Positions 34,547-43,225 are shown, numbered from the stretch's first letter. The stretch is DNA of 64,000 nt from Longitalea arenae (GCF_016924755.1 NZ_JAFFJX010000005.1:372001-436000), one strand, 5' to 3'. Numbers and translations: made by a program. The notes: generated by a model from the sequence alone, not told the origin.

Positions 34547-37432
34547 CTAATTACCCGGTAATTCACTGATCTTTTTCAGAACTGACTTAAGGTTTATTCC
34601 TTTTCCTAATACGGGTTTGAAAATATCTCCAACTTCCTCAGCCCGGCTATACATATTTTCAATGGTAAAATCCTGGATGCTTAGTCCTTTTTTTACTTCT
34701 TCCCAATGCAATGGCGCCGAAGCTGTAGCTCCTGGTTTCGGACGTAATGCATAAGGAGCGGCGATCGTTTGTATAGACCGGTTCTGCAAATAATCCAGAT
34801 ATATCTTTGTTTTTCTTTTGGCCGGACTGCGTTCCAGGCTGGTAAAAGCGGGCATTTCGTTGTGTGCGATCGTTACCAGTAATTCTGCTAACTGCCGCGA
34901 CTGATCGTAATCATAAGCGGCACCGAGCGGAATATAAATATGCAGTCCGGTAGAGCCGGAGGTTTTGCAATAGGTGTCTATCTCCAGATCGTCGGCCAGT
35001 TGTTTAATCACCTGCGCTGCTTCAATAACTTTATCGAAAGAGATCTCTCCGGGGTCAAGATCAATGACGCACCAGGTAGGGTTATCGGGCTTTTTGGTGG
35101 TGCTGTGCCAGGGGTTCATTTCAATACAGCCCAGGTTGGCCATGTATAACAAGGATGCTTCATCGGTGCAAACCAGGTATTGTTTTTTCTCGCCATCCGA
35201 CTCACTTACGTAATCGTGTTTTTCAATCCAGTCGGCCACTTTACCCGTAACATCTTTTTGATAGAAGCTGGGTTTGTTAATGCCATTGGGAAAGCGGTTC
35301 ATCGATTGCGGCCGGTCTTTCATATAGGGCATGATATAAGGCGCAATGCGTTCATAGTAGTTCAGCAGATCGCGTTTGGTGATCTTCTCGGCCGGCCAGT
35401 ATGTTTTATCGAGATTGGTAAAGGTGAGCTCTTTTTTATTGATGATGACCACCTGTTCTTTTTCGGTGTCATTCAAAAATCCTTTGGGCAGTTGAGAGGC
35501 CGTTTGCTTTTTGCGTCTTCCGGTACCGGCGGCTTCTGGTTTCGGCGCGGCGCGTTTTGGCGTAACCGTTTCCTGTATCTCTTCGGTATCGGGTGCTGTG
35601 TTTGGCGTGTTGCTTTTCGATTTACGCCTGGCGCCGGCTGCTTTACCCGTTTTGCTTTTTGAAGCGGTCTTCGTTGGCATGGTTTTGCTCGATTTGCTTT
35701 GTTTATTATTGGCAGTGCTTTCTGCTTCGCCTGCTTCTACAGCGGTATCCATTTCAACCGCATTTTCCTTATGTACGTCTTTGGCGTTTTTGTCTTCCCG
35801 CAAACCCATAAAAATGGGTTGCCGCAGGATCTTGTCTTTTGTCCACTCAGAAAATTTTACTTCACAAACCAAGACCGGTTTTACCCAGGTACAGGGCATA
35901 TTGGTCTTGGGCTTTTTAACGAAGGGTGATGAGGGAACAATCAAAGGTTTCAGTTTTTTATAAACGGCTGCCAGGGATTCTTCCGTAAAACCGGATCCTG
36001 TATGCCCTACATAGATCAATTTATTGTTTTCGTATACACCCAGCACCAGGGCGCCAAAGTGGCTGCGGCTTCCTCTTGTTTCAGTGAAACCACCGATCAC
36101 CACTTCCTGCCGTTGATTGGCTTTTACCTTTAACCATTGTTTGGTGCGTACCCTGGGCGTATAAGGACTGTCAATTTCTTTGGCGATGATGCCTTCGAGG
36201 CCCTGTTCGGTAGCCATTTTAAAGAACTCAGTGCCGTTTTGTTCGATATGATCGCTGTAACGGATCATGGGGTGATCGGGCAGTATTTGCTGCAGGATCG
36301 ATTTACGTTCATGCAAAGGCAGGTCCATCAGGTTATACCCGTTCAGCCATAACAGGTCGAACACATAATACGCCAATTCGCCCTTGCGACTATTTTGCCA
36401 GTTTTGCAACAGTTGAAAATCGCTTTTACCCTCTTCATTGAGGGCAACGACTTCGCCATCGAACACAGCTTCCATGTTCAACTCCTGCAATGCTTCCACT
36501 ACCGTAGGAAATTTGCCATTGAAGGGAAGGTTCTTACGCGACATAAGGGTAACATCGCTGCCGTTGATGTAGGAAACAGTCCGGTAGCCATCATACTTCA
36601 ATTCAAAAAGCCAGTCCTTGTCATCAAACGCGCCATCGGTAAGGGTAGCCAGCATGGGAATAATGCCGGCCGGCATCGGTTCTCTTTTACCTTTGGCTAA
36701 GCGCTTTTCGAGTGCGGCCGGGACTTTTTTTTTAACGGCCTTTTTCCTGGTTGGAGCAGCCGTTTTTTTCGCGGATGATTGTTGAGAACTGCTCTTTTTA
36801 GTGGAGCTGCTTTTGCGGTTACTTACCCATTCATTGGTGCTTTCTTTAGCTACCTGTTCGAGTGTCAAACCAGATTGAACTGATTTAGCTTTTCTGGTAA
36901 CATCGGTGGTACTGGCGTATTTGTCGCGTTTCTTGATCAGCAGCCAGGCATTGTCTTCGCTGCTTTTTATATGTACCAGGGCAAAGTCTCCTTTGAGTTT
37001 TTTTCCATGTAAGCGGATCTTGAGATCGCCTTTATGTAATTGAGCAAGCAGGTGTTTTTCGGCTTTTTTGCTATCCTCGATGTGTTCCATCGGTTCATAC
37101 GTGCCTTCATCCCAAACGATCACGGTGCCAGCCCCGTAATTACCAGGTGGAATAATGCCTTCAAAATCTTTATAATCGTAGGGGTGATCTTCTACCATCA
37201 TGGCCAGCCGCTTGTCTTCGGGGTTCAGTGAAGGGCCTTTCGGAACCGCCCATGATTTCAGCACGCCTTCCATTTCGAGGCGAAAATCATAATGCAGGCG
37301 GGAGGCATCGTGTTTCTGAACAACAAAATGCAGGGAGCCATCAGCGGCTTTCTTTTTCGGTGCCGTTTTTTTACCTTCCGGTTCAGGTGTTTTATTAAAC
37401 GACCTTTTCTTTTTATAAGTGGAGAGACTCAT
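34547..37432 (-). CDS. ligD: ATP-dependent DNA ligase D (phosphoesterase-ligase-polymerase)
   Basis: 961 aa multidomain end-joining enzyme. Order: 3'-phosphoesterase domain about 28-175 (HFVVQKHDASRLHYDFRLE, MVEDHPYDYKDFEGIIP). Low-complexity K/S/T linker about 200-250. ATP-dependent ligase about 265-560, with the adenylated Lys in ELKYDGYRT and DGEVVAL. Second K/S/T/A-rich linker about 570-640. Primase-polymerase about 650-945, with DLDPG metal ligands and SGSTGLHIYIPL. The PE-Lig-Pol order is that of Pseudomonas LigD; in Mycobacterium the polymerase is N-terminal. The ATG at 37432 (MSLSTYKKKRSF) is chosen over 37477, as it avoids the word array. It works with Ku encoded at 33078. Confidence 0.96.
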   Translation of the reverse strand: MSLSTYKKKRSFNKTPEPEGKKTAPKKKAADGSLHFVVQKHDASRLHYDFRLEMEGVLKSWAVPKGPSLNPEDKRLAMMVEDHPYDYKDFEGIIPPGNYGAGTVIVWDEGTYEPMEHIEDSKKAEKHLLAQLHKGDLKIRLHGKKLKGDFALVHIKSSEDNAWLLIKKRDKYASTTDVTRKAKSVQSGLTLEQVAKESTNEWVSNRKSSSTKKSSSQQSSAKKTAAPTRKKAVKKKVPAALEKRLAKGKREPMPAGIIPMLATLTDGAFDDKDWLFELKYDGYRTVSYINGSDVTLMSRKNLPFNGKFPTVVEALQELNMEAVFDGEVVALNEEGKSDFQLLQNWQNSRKGELAYYVFDLLWLNGYNLMDLPLHERKSILQQILPDHPMIRYSDHIEQNGTEFFKMATEQGLEGIIAKEIDSPYTPRVRTKQWLKVKANQRQEVVIGGFTETRGSRSHFGALVLGVYENNKLIYVGHTGSGFTEESLAAVYKKLKPLIVPSSPFVKKPKTNMPCTWVKPVLVCEVKFSEWTKDKILRQPIFMGLREDKNAKDVHKENAVEMDTAVEAGEAESTANNKQSKSSKTMPTKTASKSKTGKAAGARRKSKSNTPNTAPDTEEIQETVTPKRAAPKPEAAGTGRRKKQTASQLPKGFLNDTEKEQVVIINKKELTFTNLDKTYWPAEKITKRDLLNYYERIAPYIMPYMKDRPQSMNRFPNGINKPSFYQKDVTGKVADWIEKHDYVSESDGEKKQYLVCTDEASLLYMANLGCIEMNPWHSTTKKPDNPTWCVIDLDPGEISFDKVIEAAQVIKQLADDLEIDTYCKTSGSTGLHIYIPLGAAYDYDQSRQLAELLVTIAHNEMPAFTSLERSPAKRKTKIYLDYLQNRSIQTIAAPYALRPKPGATASAPLHWEEVKKGLSIQDFTIENMYSRAEEVGDIFKPVLGKGINLKSVLKKISELPGN

Positions 37433-37466
37433 ATGAAACAGGTCAAAAAACTTGTGCCATCCAGCT

Positions 37467-37527
37467 GCAATAGGCAATTGGCAGTTGGCAGTTTACCATT
37501 CACCATTGACCATTCACCATTGACGCC
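37467..37527. repeat. Word array (ACCATTC/ACCATTG heptamers) upstream of ligD
   Basis: CAATTGG/CAGTTGG words, then ACCATTC, ACCATTG, ACCATTC, ACCATTG units, lying between two minus-strand genes (the hydrolase stop side and ligD start side). Confidence 0.75.
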
Positions 37528-37538
37528 CGTAATGGCGT

Positions 37539-38501
37539 TTACTTCAAAAAAGTAAGCAAGGCCTGCTTAAACTGTCCCAGGTCCTGGATATGCGGAATAT
37601 GACCGATGCCGGGCATTTCGAACAGAAGGGCATTGGGGATCTGTTCCTGCGTTTTCTTGGCCAGGGCAGGGTATTGACCATATTTGTTTTTATCGTCTTC
37701 GCTCAGCAGGGCTTTACCTACAACGGTGCGGTCTTCCGTACCAATGATCAACAGGGTGGGCGCGGCAATGCGGTCCCATTCATAACAAACGGGCTGTTCA
37801 TAGATCATTTGATAGGTAATGGCATTGATACGGGCAATCCGCGGGAACTCCGGATTTTTCAATGCATCGGCCTGGGCCTGTACATATTGCTCATACTCAG
37901 GTTTCCATTGCGGATAATAGGATTGCTGGTATTTTTTATAAGATTCGTAAGTGGCGCCGATCTCCTTTTCATACAACTGATCGGTTGTTTGATAAGGCAC
38001 AAAGCGTTTATAATCTTCGAGCCCGATAGGGTTTTCCAGGACCAGTTTTTCTACTTTGCCAGGATACATCATGGCAAAGCGGGCAGCCAGCATGCCACCC
38101 ATAGAGTGCCCGATAAGATATACTTTGTTTATCTGCAGCGAGTCAAGCAGTCCGTTCATCGCATAGGACAGCAGGTGAAAACTGTAATGCAGTTCCGGTT
38201 TATCGGAACGGCCCCAGCCGGGTTGATCGGGTACGAGCACCCGAAAACCTGATCTTACTAAAAAGGCCATTACATCTTTCCAGTAATAGCCATTGAAATT
38301 CTTACCATGAAATAGCAATACGGTCTTCCGCGGGGCTGAATCCGGCAGGGCGTCCATATAGGCGATCTGAACCGGTTTATTTTCCAGGGTAATATTAAAT
38401 TTCTTTACCGGGTATGGATATTCTACCTGTGCCTGCAAAAACAGGGTTATTGTAAGGCAGAAGAGTGTCATCAGGGGTTTAGGATAGATTATTCTTACCA
38501 T
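37539..38501 (-). CDS. Secreted alpha/beta hydrolase
   Basis: 320 aa with an N-terminal signal peptide (hydrophobic LMTLFCLTITLFLQAQ). Alpha/beta-hydrolase fold: oxyanion loop LLFHGKNFNGYYW, nucleophile elbow IGHSMGGMLAA (Ser about 132), acid in GTEDRTVVG (about 256) and His in GIGHIPHIQD (about 303). All three catalytic residues are present. The lid region is rich in Tyr/Gln (YKKYQQSYYPQWKPEYEQY). Likely an esterase, lipase or peptidase-type hydrolase acting in the periplasm; the substrate is unknown. Start at 38501 rather than 38522, the latter only adding residues before the signal sequence; 38471 is also possible. Confidence 0.88.
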   Translation of the reverse strand: MVRIIYPKPLMTLFCLTITLFLQAQVEYPYPVKKFNITLENKPVQIAYMDALPDSAPRKTVLLFHGKNFNGYYWKDVMAFLVRSGFRVLVPDQPGWGRSDKPELHYSFHLLSYAMNGLLDSLQINKVYLIGHSMGGMLAARFAMMYPGKVEKLVLENPIGLEDYKRFVPYQTTDQLYEKEIGATYESYKKYQQSYYPQWKPEYEQYVQAQADALKNPEFPRIARINAITYQMIYEQPVCYEWDRIAAPTLLIIGTEDRTVVGKALLSEDDKNKYGQYPALAKKTQEQIPNALLFEMPGIGHIPHIQDLGQFKQALLTFLK

Positions 38502-38663
38502 GTAGCAATGAATTATAAGCATGAAGTTACATGCATTTGGTAACCGTTAGTTGATTTAAGATATTTTAACATGATCCTAAGAAGCGAAACTCCCATATAT
38601 GCAGAAACGCTTCTGCATTTTCCTGTTAGGCAAAGATGGGTACTACGGTTCCGGGTGTAGGGG

Positions 38664-38924
38664 TTATTCCGGTTCGGAATCTATTTTTTCCTTTACGATA
38701 TCAATCAACTCGTTCAGCTCGCGGGGATCCATAATGTTTTTCTGATTGCCCATCTCGTATTCGTTGAACAATACATCGCCCTGTTGCGTAAGGGTGAACA
38801 GGTAATTGTCTTCGCTAAATACATCGAATACGATCATGTCGCCGAAATCCCTTTCCTTGATCTGGCAGGAAATGGTTTTACCACTTACTGACAGATCCAT
38901 TGTTTTCGTTTGTAGTTCTTCCAT
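38664..38924 (-). CDS. Small acidic protein of unknown function
   Basis: 86 aa, acidic, no signal peptide. Beta-rich sequence (MDLSVSGKTISCQIKERDFGDMIVFDVFSEDNYLFTL split over several strands) followed by a short helix (DPRELNELIDIVKEKID). The ATG at 38924 is preferred to 38963, which would bring it within 12 bases of the upstream gene's stop. It probably forms an operon with the 115-aa protein at 38976-39323. No known family recognised. Confidence 0.68.
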   Translation of the reverse strand: MEELQTKTMDLSVSGKTISCQIKERDFGDMIVFDVFSEDNYLFTLTQQGDVLFNEYEMGNQKNIMDPRELNELIDIVKEKIDSEPE

Positions 38925-38975
38925 AACCTGCAATTTGAATTTTAAATAAGTGGAACGGTTCAAATACTATTTTCA

Positions 38976-39323
38976 TTAATGGAAGATCGCCTGTTCTTCT
39001 CTTTCCTGAACAGGGATCTTCTTCAATAATTCGTCGTAATTCTCGTCTTCATTATGAGTTGTATAAACACCATAAGCATCCATACTGTAGCCTATGGTGC
39101 CGTCATTAGCTTCAATAAGGTAAACCACTGAAGAGTCACCCGGATCGGATGCACCTTCAAAACGATAGGTTTTAATGATCGTTAATTCTTCCGGTTTATA
39201 GAATTTACCGTTTGACGTGGTGAATCCATCGTTCTTGGGAGTAAATTCATTATCGTTATGTTGTTTTCTTAACTTCTCCAATACGGCGGTTAAGGTTGTC
39301 ATTTCTGAAGGTTTCGTTTCCAT
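38976..39323 (-). CDS. Small acidic protein of unknown function
   Basis: 115 aa, acidic, cytosolic. N-terminal helix (TTLTAVLEKLRKQHNDNEF), then a beta-rich domain (GKFYKPEELTIIKTYRFEG, SSVVYLIEANDGTIGYSMDAYG) and a short acidic C-terminal helix. The phosphotransfer-like or binding function is not apparent. It is the first gene of a probable two-gene unit with the 86-aa protein downstream. Similar compact acidic proteins are common unassigned genes in Chitinophagaceae. Confidence 0.7.
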   Translation of the reverse strand: METKPSEMTTLTAVLEKLRKQHNDNEFTPKNDGFTTSNGKFYKPEELTIIKTYRFEGASDPGDSSVVYLIEANDGTIGYSMDAYGVYTTHNEDENYDELLKKIPVQEREEQAIFH

Positions 39324-39640
39324 AACAAGTTTTTTAAATGAATAAATTGTTCATCGATTATTGAATACCAATCTGGTACTTCATACGTGCTGTTATATCA
39401 TTTCAAAAACCCGTGCCACCCAATACCGCTGTGTTATATTGGTTTTCTATTCAAAACCTGAATTGGACCTTACCAGCCATTATTTGTTGTTGAAATCATG
39501 CCCTATTGGTGAAAAATTTCTACACAAATCCGGGCTTCAGCGCGAATGGAAAAGATGGATGATATTTGACCGGCTTGTTCTTCATTCTCCTGATTTTGGC
39601 ACAGAATTTTCAGATGATAATTAGGCGATAATTTTTTCCT
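39324..39640. other. Gene-free stretch
   Basis: About 315 bases upstream of the small acidic proteins. The only ORF (39361-39624, +) has no coding character and was rejected. Confidence 0.45.
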
Positions 39641-39654
39641 TCTGGCAATTAATA

Positions 39655-39743
39655 CTCTTAAGGAGAGTGCTAAGAATGCTGGATACCTAAAAGTACAAAG
39701 GGAAAAAAATATCACGAGCCCCGGGTAAAACCGGGGTTTTTTT
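39655..39743 (+). ncRNA. Candidate short RNA or attenuated leader ahead of the DUF3175 gene
   Basis: A small hairpin ACTCT-TAAGG-AGAGT near 39655-39669 is followed by a complete intrinsic terminator, CCCCGG (39719-39724), six-base loop, CCGGGG (39731-39736), then seven T. No gene precedes it on this strand, so the terminator must end a short transcript, either a stand-alone RNA or a regulated leader of the gene starting 39 bases later. Confidence 0.4.
39719..39743 (+). terminator. Intrinsic terminator upstream of the DUF3175 gene
   Basis: 6-bp GC stem, loop GTAAAA, followed by seven T. Confidence 0.75.
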
Positions 39744-39781
39744 ATTGGTATTGGGGTTGCTGCAAATTCTAAAAAGAAATT

Positions 39782-40177
39782 ATGGCAACAGCAGTAAAGA
39801 AAAAGAAGCGGAGCACATCCAGGAAAAGTGCCACTACTACCCGCACAAGGACGGCCCGGAAAACTGCTCCCGAAAAGGCAGCATCGAAGGAAAAGGCACC
39901 CAATAAGAAATGGTCACGGCGGGTCATGCAAACCAGCGATGCGCTGGACCTTGAATCCGGTATTTTCAAGTCAAAGGATGCAAAGAAAATAGCCAGGTCA
40001 TTAAAACGGTCAGCCGAAAAAAGCGATAGGAGAAAAGGCAGTCCCTTTCAATCGGCCATGTCGATGTTGAATTTCTATATCAACCGGGCCGGTAAACAAC
40101 TTACAGCTAAAGAAAAAGAACCGCTAGAGAAAGCCAAACAGGAATTGCGCGTGCTTTTTAACAGGGAAGACGCTTGA
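39782..40177 (+). CDS. DUF3175 protein with histone H1-like basic N-terminal tail
   Basis: 131 aa. Residues 1-42 are a Lys/Arg/Thr/Ala-rich tail resembling eukaryotic H1 or bacterial Hc1-type tails (KKKKRSTSRKSATTTRTRTA). Residues about 43-128 match the DUF3175 pattern: WSRRVMQTSDALDLESGIF, ARSLKRSAEKSDRRKGSPF, QSAMSMLNFYINRAGKQL, LEKAKQELRVLF. The function of DUF3175 is unknown. The tail suggests nucleic-acid binding. Its location 2.4 kb from ligD and 6 kb from ku is suggestive of a DNA-protection or stress role. Confidence 0.85.
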   Translation: MATAVKKKKRSTSRKSATTTRTRTARKTAPEKAASKEKAPNKKWSRRVMQTSDALDLESGIFKSKDAKKIARSLKRSAEKSDRRKGSPFQSAMSMLNFYINRAGKQLTAKEKEPLEKAKQELRVLFNREDA

Positions 40178-40412
40178 CCTTCGGTGCAAAGCAAAGGGGG
40201 GGCCAGGTAAGTATCCTGCCATCCAGATCGGTATTAATACATAAACCACACAGCCGGGGGACAACTGCCAATTATTTATACGCCCAACGCCGGATCTGGT
40301 TCAGCCCAAAGCTTTTCAACGAGTTACCATTCAGTGCATGTACCGTTTTTGCCCATGGATAATCATTTACCACCGGTCACAACCAATTTGCTCCGGTTTT
40401 GTTATATTGGGG
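40178..40412. other. Gene-free stretch between DUF3175 and thiolase genes
   Basis: No credible ORF. It ends in the thiolase promoter region. Confidence 0.4.
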
Positions 40413-40443
40413 GCTAACGATTGTTAGCAAAGCCATATCTTTG
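40413..40443 (+). promoter_or_regulatory. Thiolase promoter with palindrome GCTAAC-GATT-GTTAGC
   Basis: TATCTTTG (40436-40443) is an exact -7 box 43 bases before the ATG. The perfect 6+6 palindrome at 40413-40428 sits immediately upstream, between where the -33 and -7 elements lie, a natural operator position. Confidence 0.5.
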
Positions 40444-40486
40444 TGATTACCATAACGCCCCCCATCTTAAAAACAGAACTTACTAT

Positions 40487-41671
40487 ATGAACAAAAAAGA
40501 AGTGTATATTATTTCTGCCGTACGTACGCCCATGGGCAGTTTCGGCGGTGGGTTAAAAGATTTTCCGGCCACAAAGCTGGGCGCCATTGCCATAAAAGCG
40601 GCCCTCGAAAAAGCAGGGGTACAGCCCAACCAGGTACAGGACCTGTTAATGGGCTGCGTAATACAGGCGAACCTAGGCCAGGCGCCTGCCCGGCAGGCAG
40701 CCAGGTATGCCGGTTTGCCCGATGAAGTAAACTGCACTACGGTAAATAAAGTATGCGCCAGTGGCATGAAAGCCATTGCGCAGGCTGCTCAAAGCATAGC
40801 CCTGGGAGATGCTGATATTGTGGTGGCAGGTGGTATGGAGAGCATGAGCAATGTGCCCTTTTATGTAGACAATATGCGTTGGGGAAATAAATATGGCAAC
40901 AGCAGTTTAATTGATGGACTTGCCAAAGATGGACTGACCGATGTGTATAATGGCCAGGCGATGGGTAATGCGGCCGAACTTTGTGCGAAAGAGTGCGGTA
41001 TTTCGCGGGATGAGCAGGACGCATTTGCCATTGAAAGTTATAAACGCAGCCAGGCTGCCTGGGCGGATGGGAAATTTGCCGACGAAGTTGTCCCGATTGA
41101 CATTCCCCAACGGAAAGGCGATCCCATCAAGTTCTTTAAAGATGAAGAGCCTTTCAATGTAAAATTTGACAAGATCCCCGAATTGAAACCTGCCTTTCAG
41201 AAAGAAGGTACCGTTACGGCAGCGAATGCCAGTACCATGAATGATGGTGCGGCAGCGCTGGTACTGATGAGTAAAGAGAAAGCGGAGGAGTTGGGAGTAA
41301 AGCCAATTGCAAAAATTATTTCATACGCCGATGCCGAGCAGGCGCCGGATTGGTTTACAACAACACCTGCGATTGCTGTACCGAAGGCGGTGGCCAAGGC
41401 TGGCCTGCAAATGAGTGATATTGATTTTTGGGAATTGAATGAAGCATTTGCCGTGGTAGGAATTGAAAATACAAAACGCATGAAGCTGGATCCGGCGAAG
41501 GTAAATGTGCATGGAGGTGCTGTTTCGTTGGGTCATCCTTTAGGCGCCAGTGGGGCCCGCATCATTGTAACACTTATAAATGTGTTGAAGCATTACAATG
41601 GTAAATATGGGGCTGCTGGCATTTGTAATGGCGGTGGCGGCGCATCGGCCATAGTGATTGAGAAGATGTAA
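40487..41671 (+). CDS. Acetyl-CoA C-acyltransferase (thiolase)
   Basis: 394 aa thiolase of the acetoacetyl-CoA/beta-ketothiolase class. The nucleophile is Cys90 in NKVCASGMKA, His350 is in HGGAVSLGHPLGASG and the second Cys380 in GICNGGGGAS. All three match the biosynthetic-thiolase arrangement. It condenses two acetyl-CoA or cleaves 3-ketoacyl-CoA in the cytoplasm; direction is not told by sequence. No beta-oxidation partners (FadB, acyl-CoA dehydrogenase) are adjacent. The ATG at 40487 gives the standard MNKKEVYIISAVRTP start; the ORF extends to 40421. A strong terminator follows. Confidence 0.94.
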   Translation: MNKKEVYIISAVRTPMGSFGGGLKDFPATKLGAIAIKAALEKAGVQPNQVQDLLMGCVIQANLGQAPARQAARYAGLPDEVNCTTVNKVCASGMKAIAQAAQSIALGDADIVVAGGMESMSNVPFYVDNMRWGNKYGNSSLIDGLAKDGLTDVYNGQAMGNAAELCAKECGISRDEQDAFAIESYKRSQAAWADGKFADEVVPIDIPQRKGDPIKFFKDEEPFNVKFDKIPELKPAFQKEGTVTAANASTMNDGAAALVLMSKEKAEELGVKPIAKIISYADAEQAPDWFTTTPAIAVPKAVAKAGLQMSDIDFWELNEAFAVVGIENTKRMKLDPAKVNVHGGAVSLGHPLGASGARIIVTLINVLKHYNGKYGAAGICNGGGGASAIVIEKM

Positions 41672-41690
41672 TAAAGTATATATTAAAGTG

Positions 41691-41723
41691 AAAGTCCTCC
41701 CGGTAAGCCGGAAGGACTTTTTT
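41691..41723 (+). terminator. Rho-independent terminator of the thiolase gene
   Basis: 13-base arms 41691-41703 and 41708-41720 (one bulge or mismatch), TAAG loop, ending in six T. Confidence 0.85.
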
Positions 41724-42018
41724 ATTTAGAACTGAGGTCTGCACGAAAGGAAATAATTCGGTCGAAGCTTTTTTGAATGTTTGCCGGACTTTGCAATCTG
41801 ATCTGGTAGCCGCTGGCAATGTATTCGCTTTGAATCGCTAGATAATGGTTAAGCTATTGGGGTTACATTTTCAGAAGAGGCTTACAATAGGAAAAGAGAG
41901 GAGTGTGATGGAAAAAAAGGCAGTGAAAAGTTACAAAGAATATAGATTAAGAAAAAATGATATCCATCAGAGCTGCTATTAAACCGTTAGTTGATGTCAT
42001 CTGGAAGGTTTTACATTT
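41724..42018. other. Gene-free stretch
   Basis: About 295 bases, AT-rich, no credible ORF. It ends in the GNAT promoter. Confidence 0.4.
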
Positions 42019-42026
42019 TACATTTG
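42019..42026 (+). promoter_or_regulatory. -7 box (TACATTTG) four bases before the GNAT start codon
   Basis: Exact TAnnTTTG match ending four bases before the ATG at 42031, again implying a leaderless mRNA. Confidence 0.5.
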
Positions 42027-42030
42027 TGAT

Positions 42031-42543
42031 ATGAATGAGATTCAAATACGAGAAGCAACCATTGCCGATGCCTCCTTGATAGCCGACCTGAGCCGTAAAA
42101 CATTTTATGACTCCTTTGCTGCTGATAACACCAGAGAGAACATGGATAAGTTCATGAATGAAACTTTCACGCGGGAGAGATTAATAGAAGAAGTAGGGGC
42201 TGCCGGGAATATTTTTTTACTGGCTGAACAAAATGGGGAAGTAGTTGGATATGCACGATTGCGGGAAACGGCAAACCCGCTGGCAGCAGGAGAGGCGATT
42301 GAGATCGCCCGCATTTATGCCGTACAAAATAGTATTGGCAAGGGAGTTGGAAGTGCCCTGATGCACCGTTGCATTGATGTAGCAAAGCAGAAGCAGGTTC
42401 CGGTGATCTGGCTGGGCGTTTGGGAACATAACCAAAAAGCCATTGCCTTTTATACAAAGTGGGGCTTCGAACGGTTCAGCGAACATGTGTTTATGGTAGG
42501 CGACGATGCACAAACGGATTGGTTAATGAAGAAATCGTTATAA
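42031..42543 (+). CDS. GNAT family N-acetyltransferase
   Basis: 170 aa. Motif pattern of the GNAT fold: IREATIADASLIADLSRKTF (N-terminal strand and helix), GEVVGYARLRE (strands 2-4), IEIARIYAVQNSIGKGVGSALM (motif A; the acetyl-CoA-binding QNSIGKGVG takes the place of the usual Q/RxxGxG/A) and WLGVWEHNQKAIAFYTKWGFER (motif B). It acetylates an amine, with the substrate unknown. This sub-type (with the WLGVWE.N..A..FY motif) resembles the PaiA-like/TDP-fucosamine subgroup. Single gene. Confidence 0.9.
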   Translation: MNEIQIREATIADASLIADLSRKTFYDSFAADNTRENMDKFMNETFTRERLIEEVGAAGNIFLLAEQNGEVVGYARLRETANPLAAGEAIEIARIYAVQNSIGKGVGSALMHRCIDVAKQKQVPVIWLGVWEHNQKAIAFYTKWGFERFSEHVFMVGDDAQTDWLMKKSL

Positions 42544-42593
42544 ATTGGTATTAATGCGGCGGCCATTGTTAGATCCTCAAAGAATAAGGTCGA

Positions 42594-43199
42594 TCATTCG
42601 GATAATTGCGCCATCCACACGTTGGCATTACCACATTCAGGATCATTTTCCCGGTATTCGAGAATCCGGAAAGCATTTTCTTCAAGCAGTGACCGGTATT
42701 GAGATGTATTGAGAGAACCGTGAAACAGCTTTGTTCCATCATTTGTTACCCATGACTCACTATATTCAGTTCCTGAAGTGAACAGTAGCAATCCACTGTT
42801 ATTCAAATGAGTTTTGAAAATTTGAAACATCGGTGGCTGGTCTTCGGGGGGAAGATGGAACAAGCTGTGCCATGCAATAATGGCATCAAATTTTTGACCC
42901 AGTGAAAGTTGGCGCATATCTGCCAGCACAAATTTTATGGACGGAAAATTCTTTTTTGCTATCTCGAGCATGCGGTAGCTGGCATCTACGCCGATGACCT
43001 GCATTCCCTGGCTTAATAGATATTTTAATATAGGTATTCCGGTGCCGCAGCCAAGATCCAACACCCTGGCTCCATTACCTACAATATTAATTAGTCTGTC
43101 AAGATGGGCTTGCTCCATCACTCCCTGGTACCGATTTTCGAAAAACCAGTCCGCAATAATATTGTACGCCTCAAAAGCATTTTTTTTTTCGTTCTCCAT
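42594..43199 (-). CDS. Class I SAM-dependent methyltransferase
   Basis: 201 aa. Motif I is VLDLGCGTGIPIL (about 48-60), motif II acid in VIGVDASYRML (about 72-75) and motif III-like ADMRQLSLGQKFDAIIAW with SLFHLPPEDQ. Rossmann-fold methyltransferase of the methyltransf_25 type. The substrate is unknown. The ATG at 43199 (MENEKKNAFEAYNIIADWF) is chosen over 43265, because a TACATTTG box lies at 43225-43218 just upstream. Transcribed alone. Confidence 0.88.
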   Translation of the reverse strand: MENEKKNAFEAYNIIADWFFENRYQGVMEQAHLDRLINIVGNGARVLDLGCGTGIPILKYLLSQGMQVIGVDASYRMLEIAKKNFPSIKFVLADMRQLSLGQKFDAIIAWHSLFHLPPEDQPPMFQIFKTHLNNSGLLLFTSGTEYSESWVTNDGTKLFHGSLNTSQYRSLLEENAFRILEYRENDPECGNANVWMAQLSE

Positions 43200-43217
43200 A
43201 ACGTTTGAATGGACATA

Positions 43218-43225
43218 CAAATGTA
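43218..43225 (-). promoter_or_regulatory. -7 box (TACATTTG, minus strand) for the methyltransferase
   Basis: Exact consensus reading 43225 to 43218, 19 bases before the start codon. Confidence 0.5.

Noticed and set aside
39361-39624. 87-codon plus ORF
   Set aside because: Poor coding character and no supporting context.
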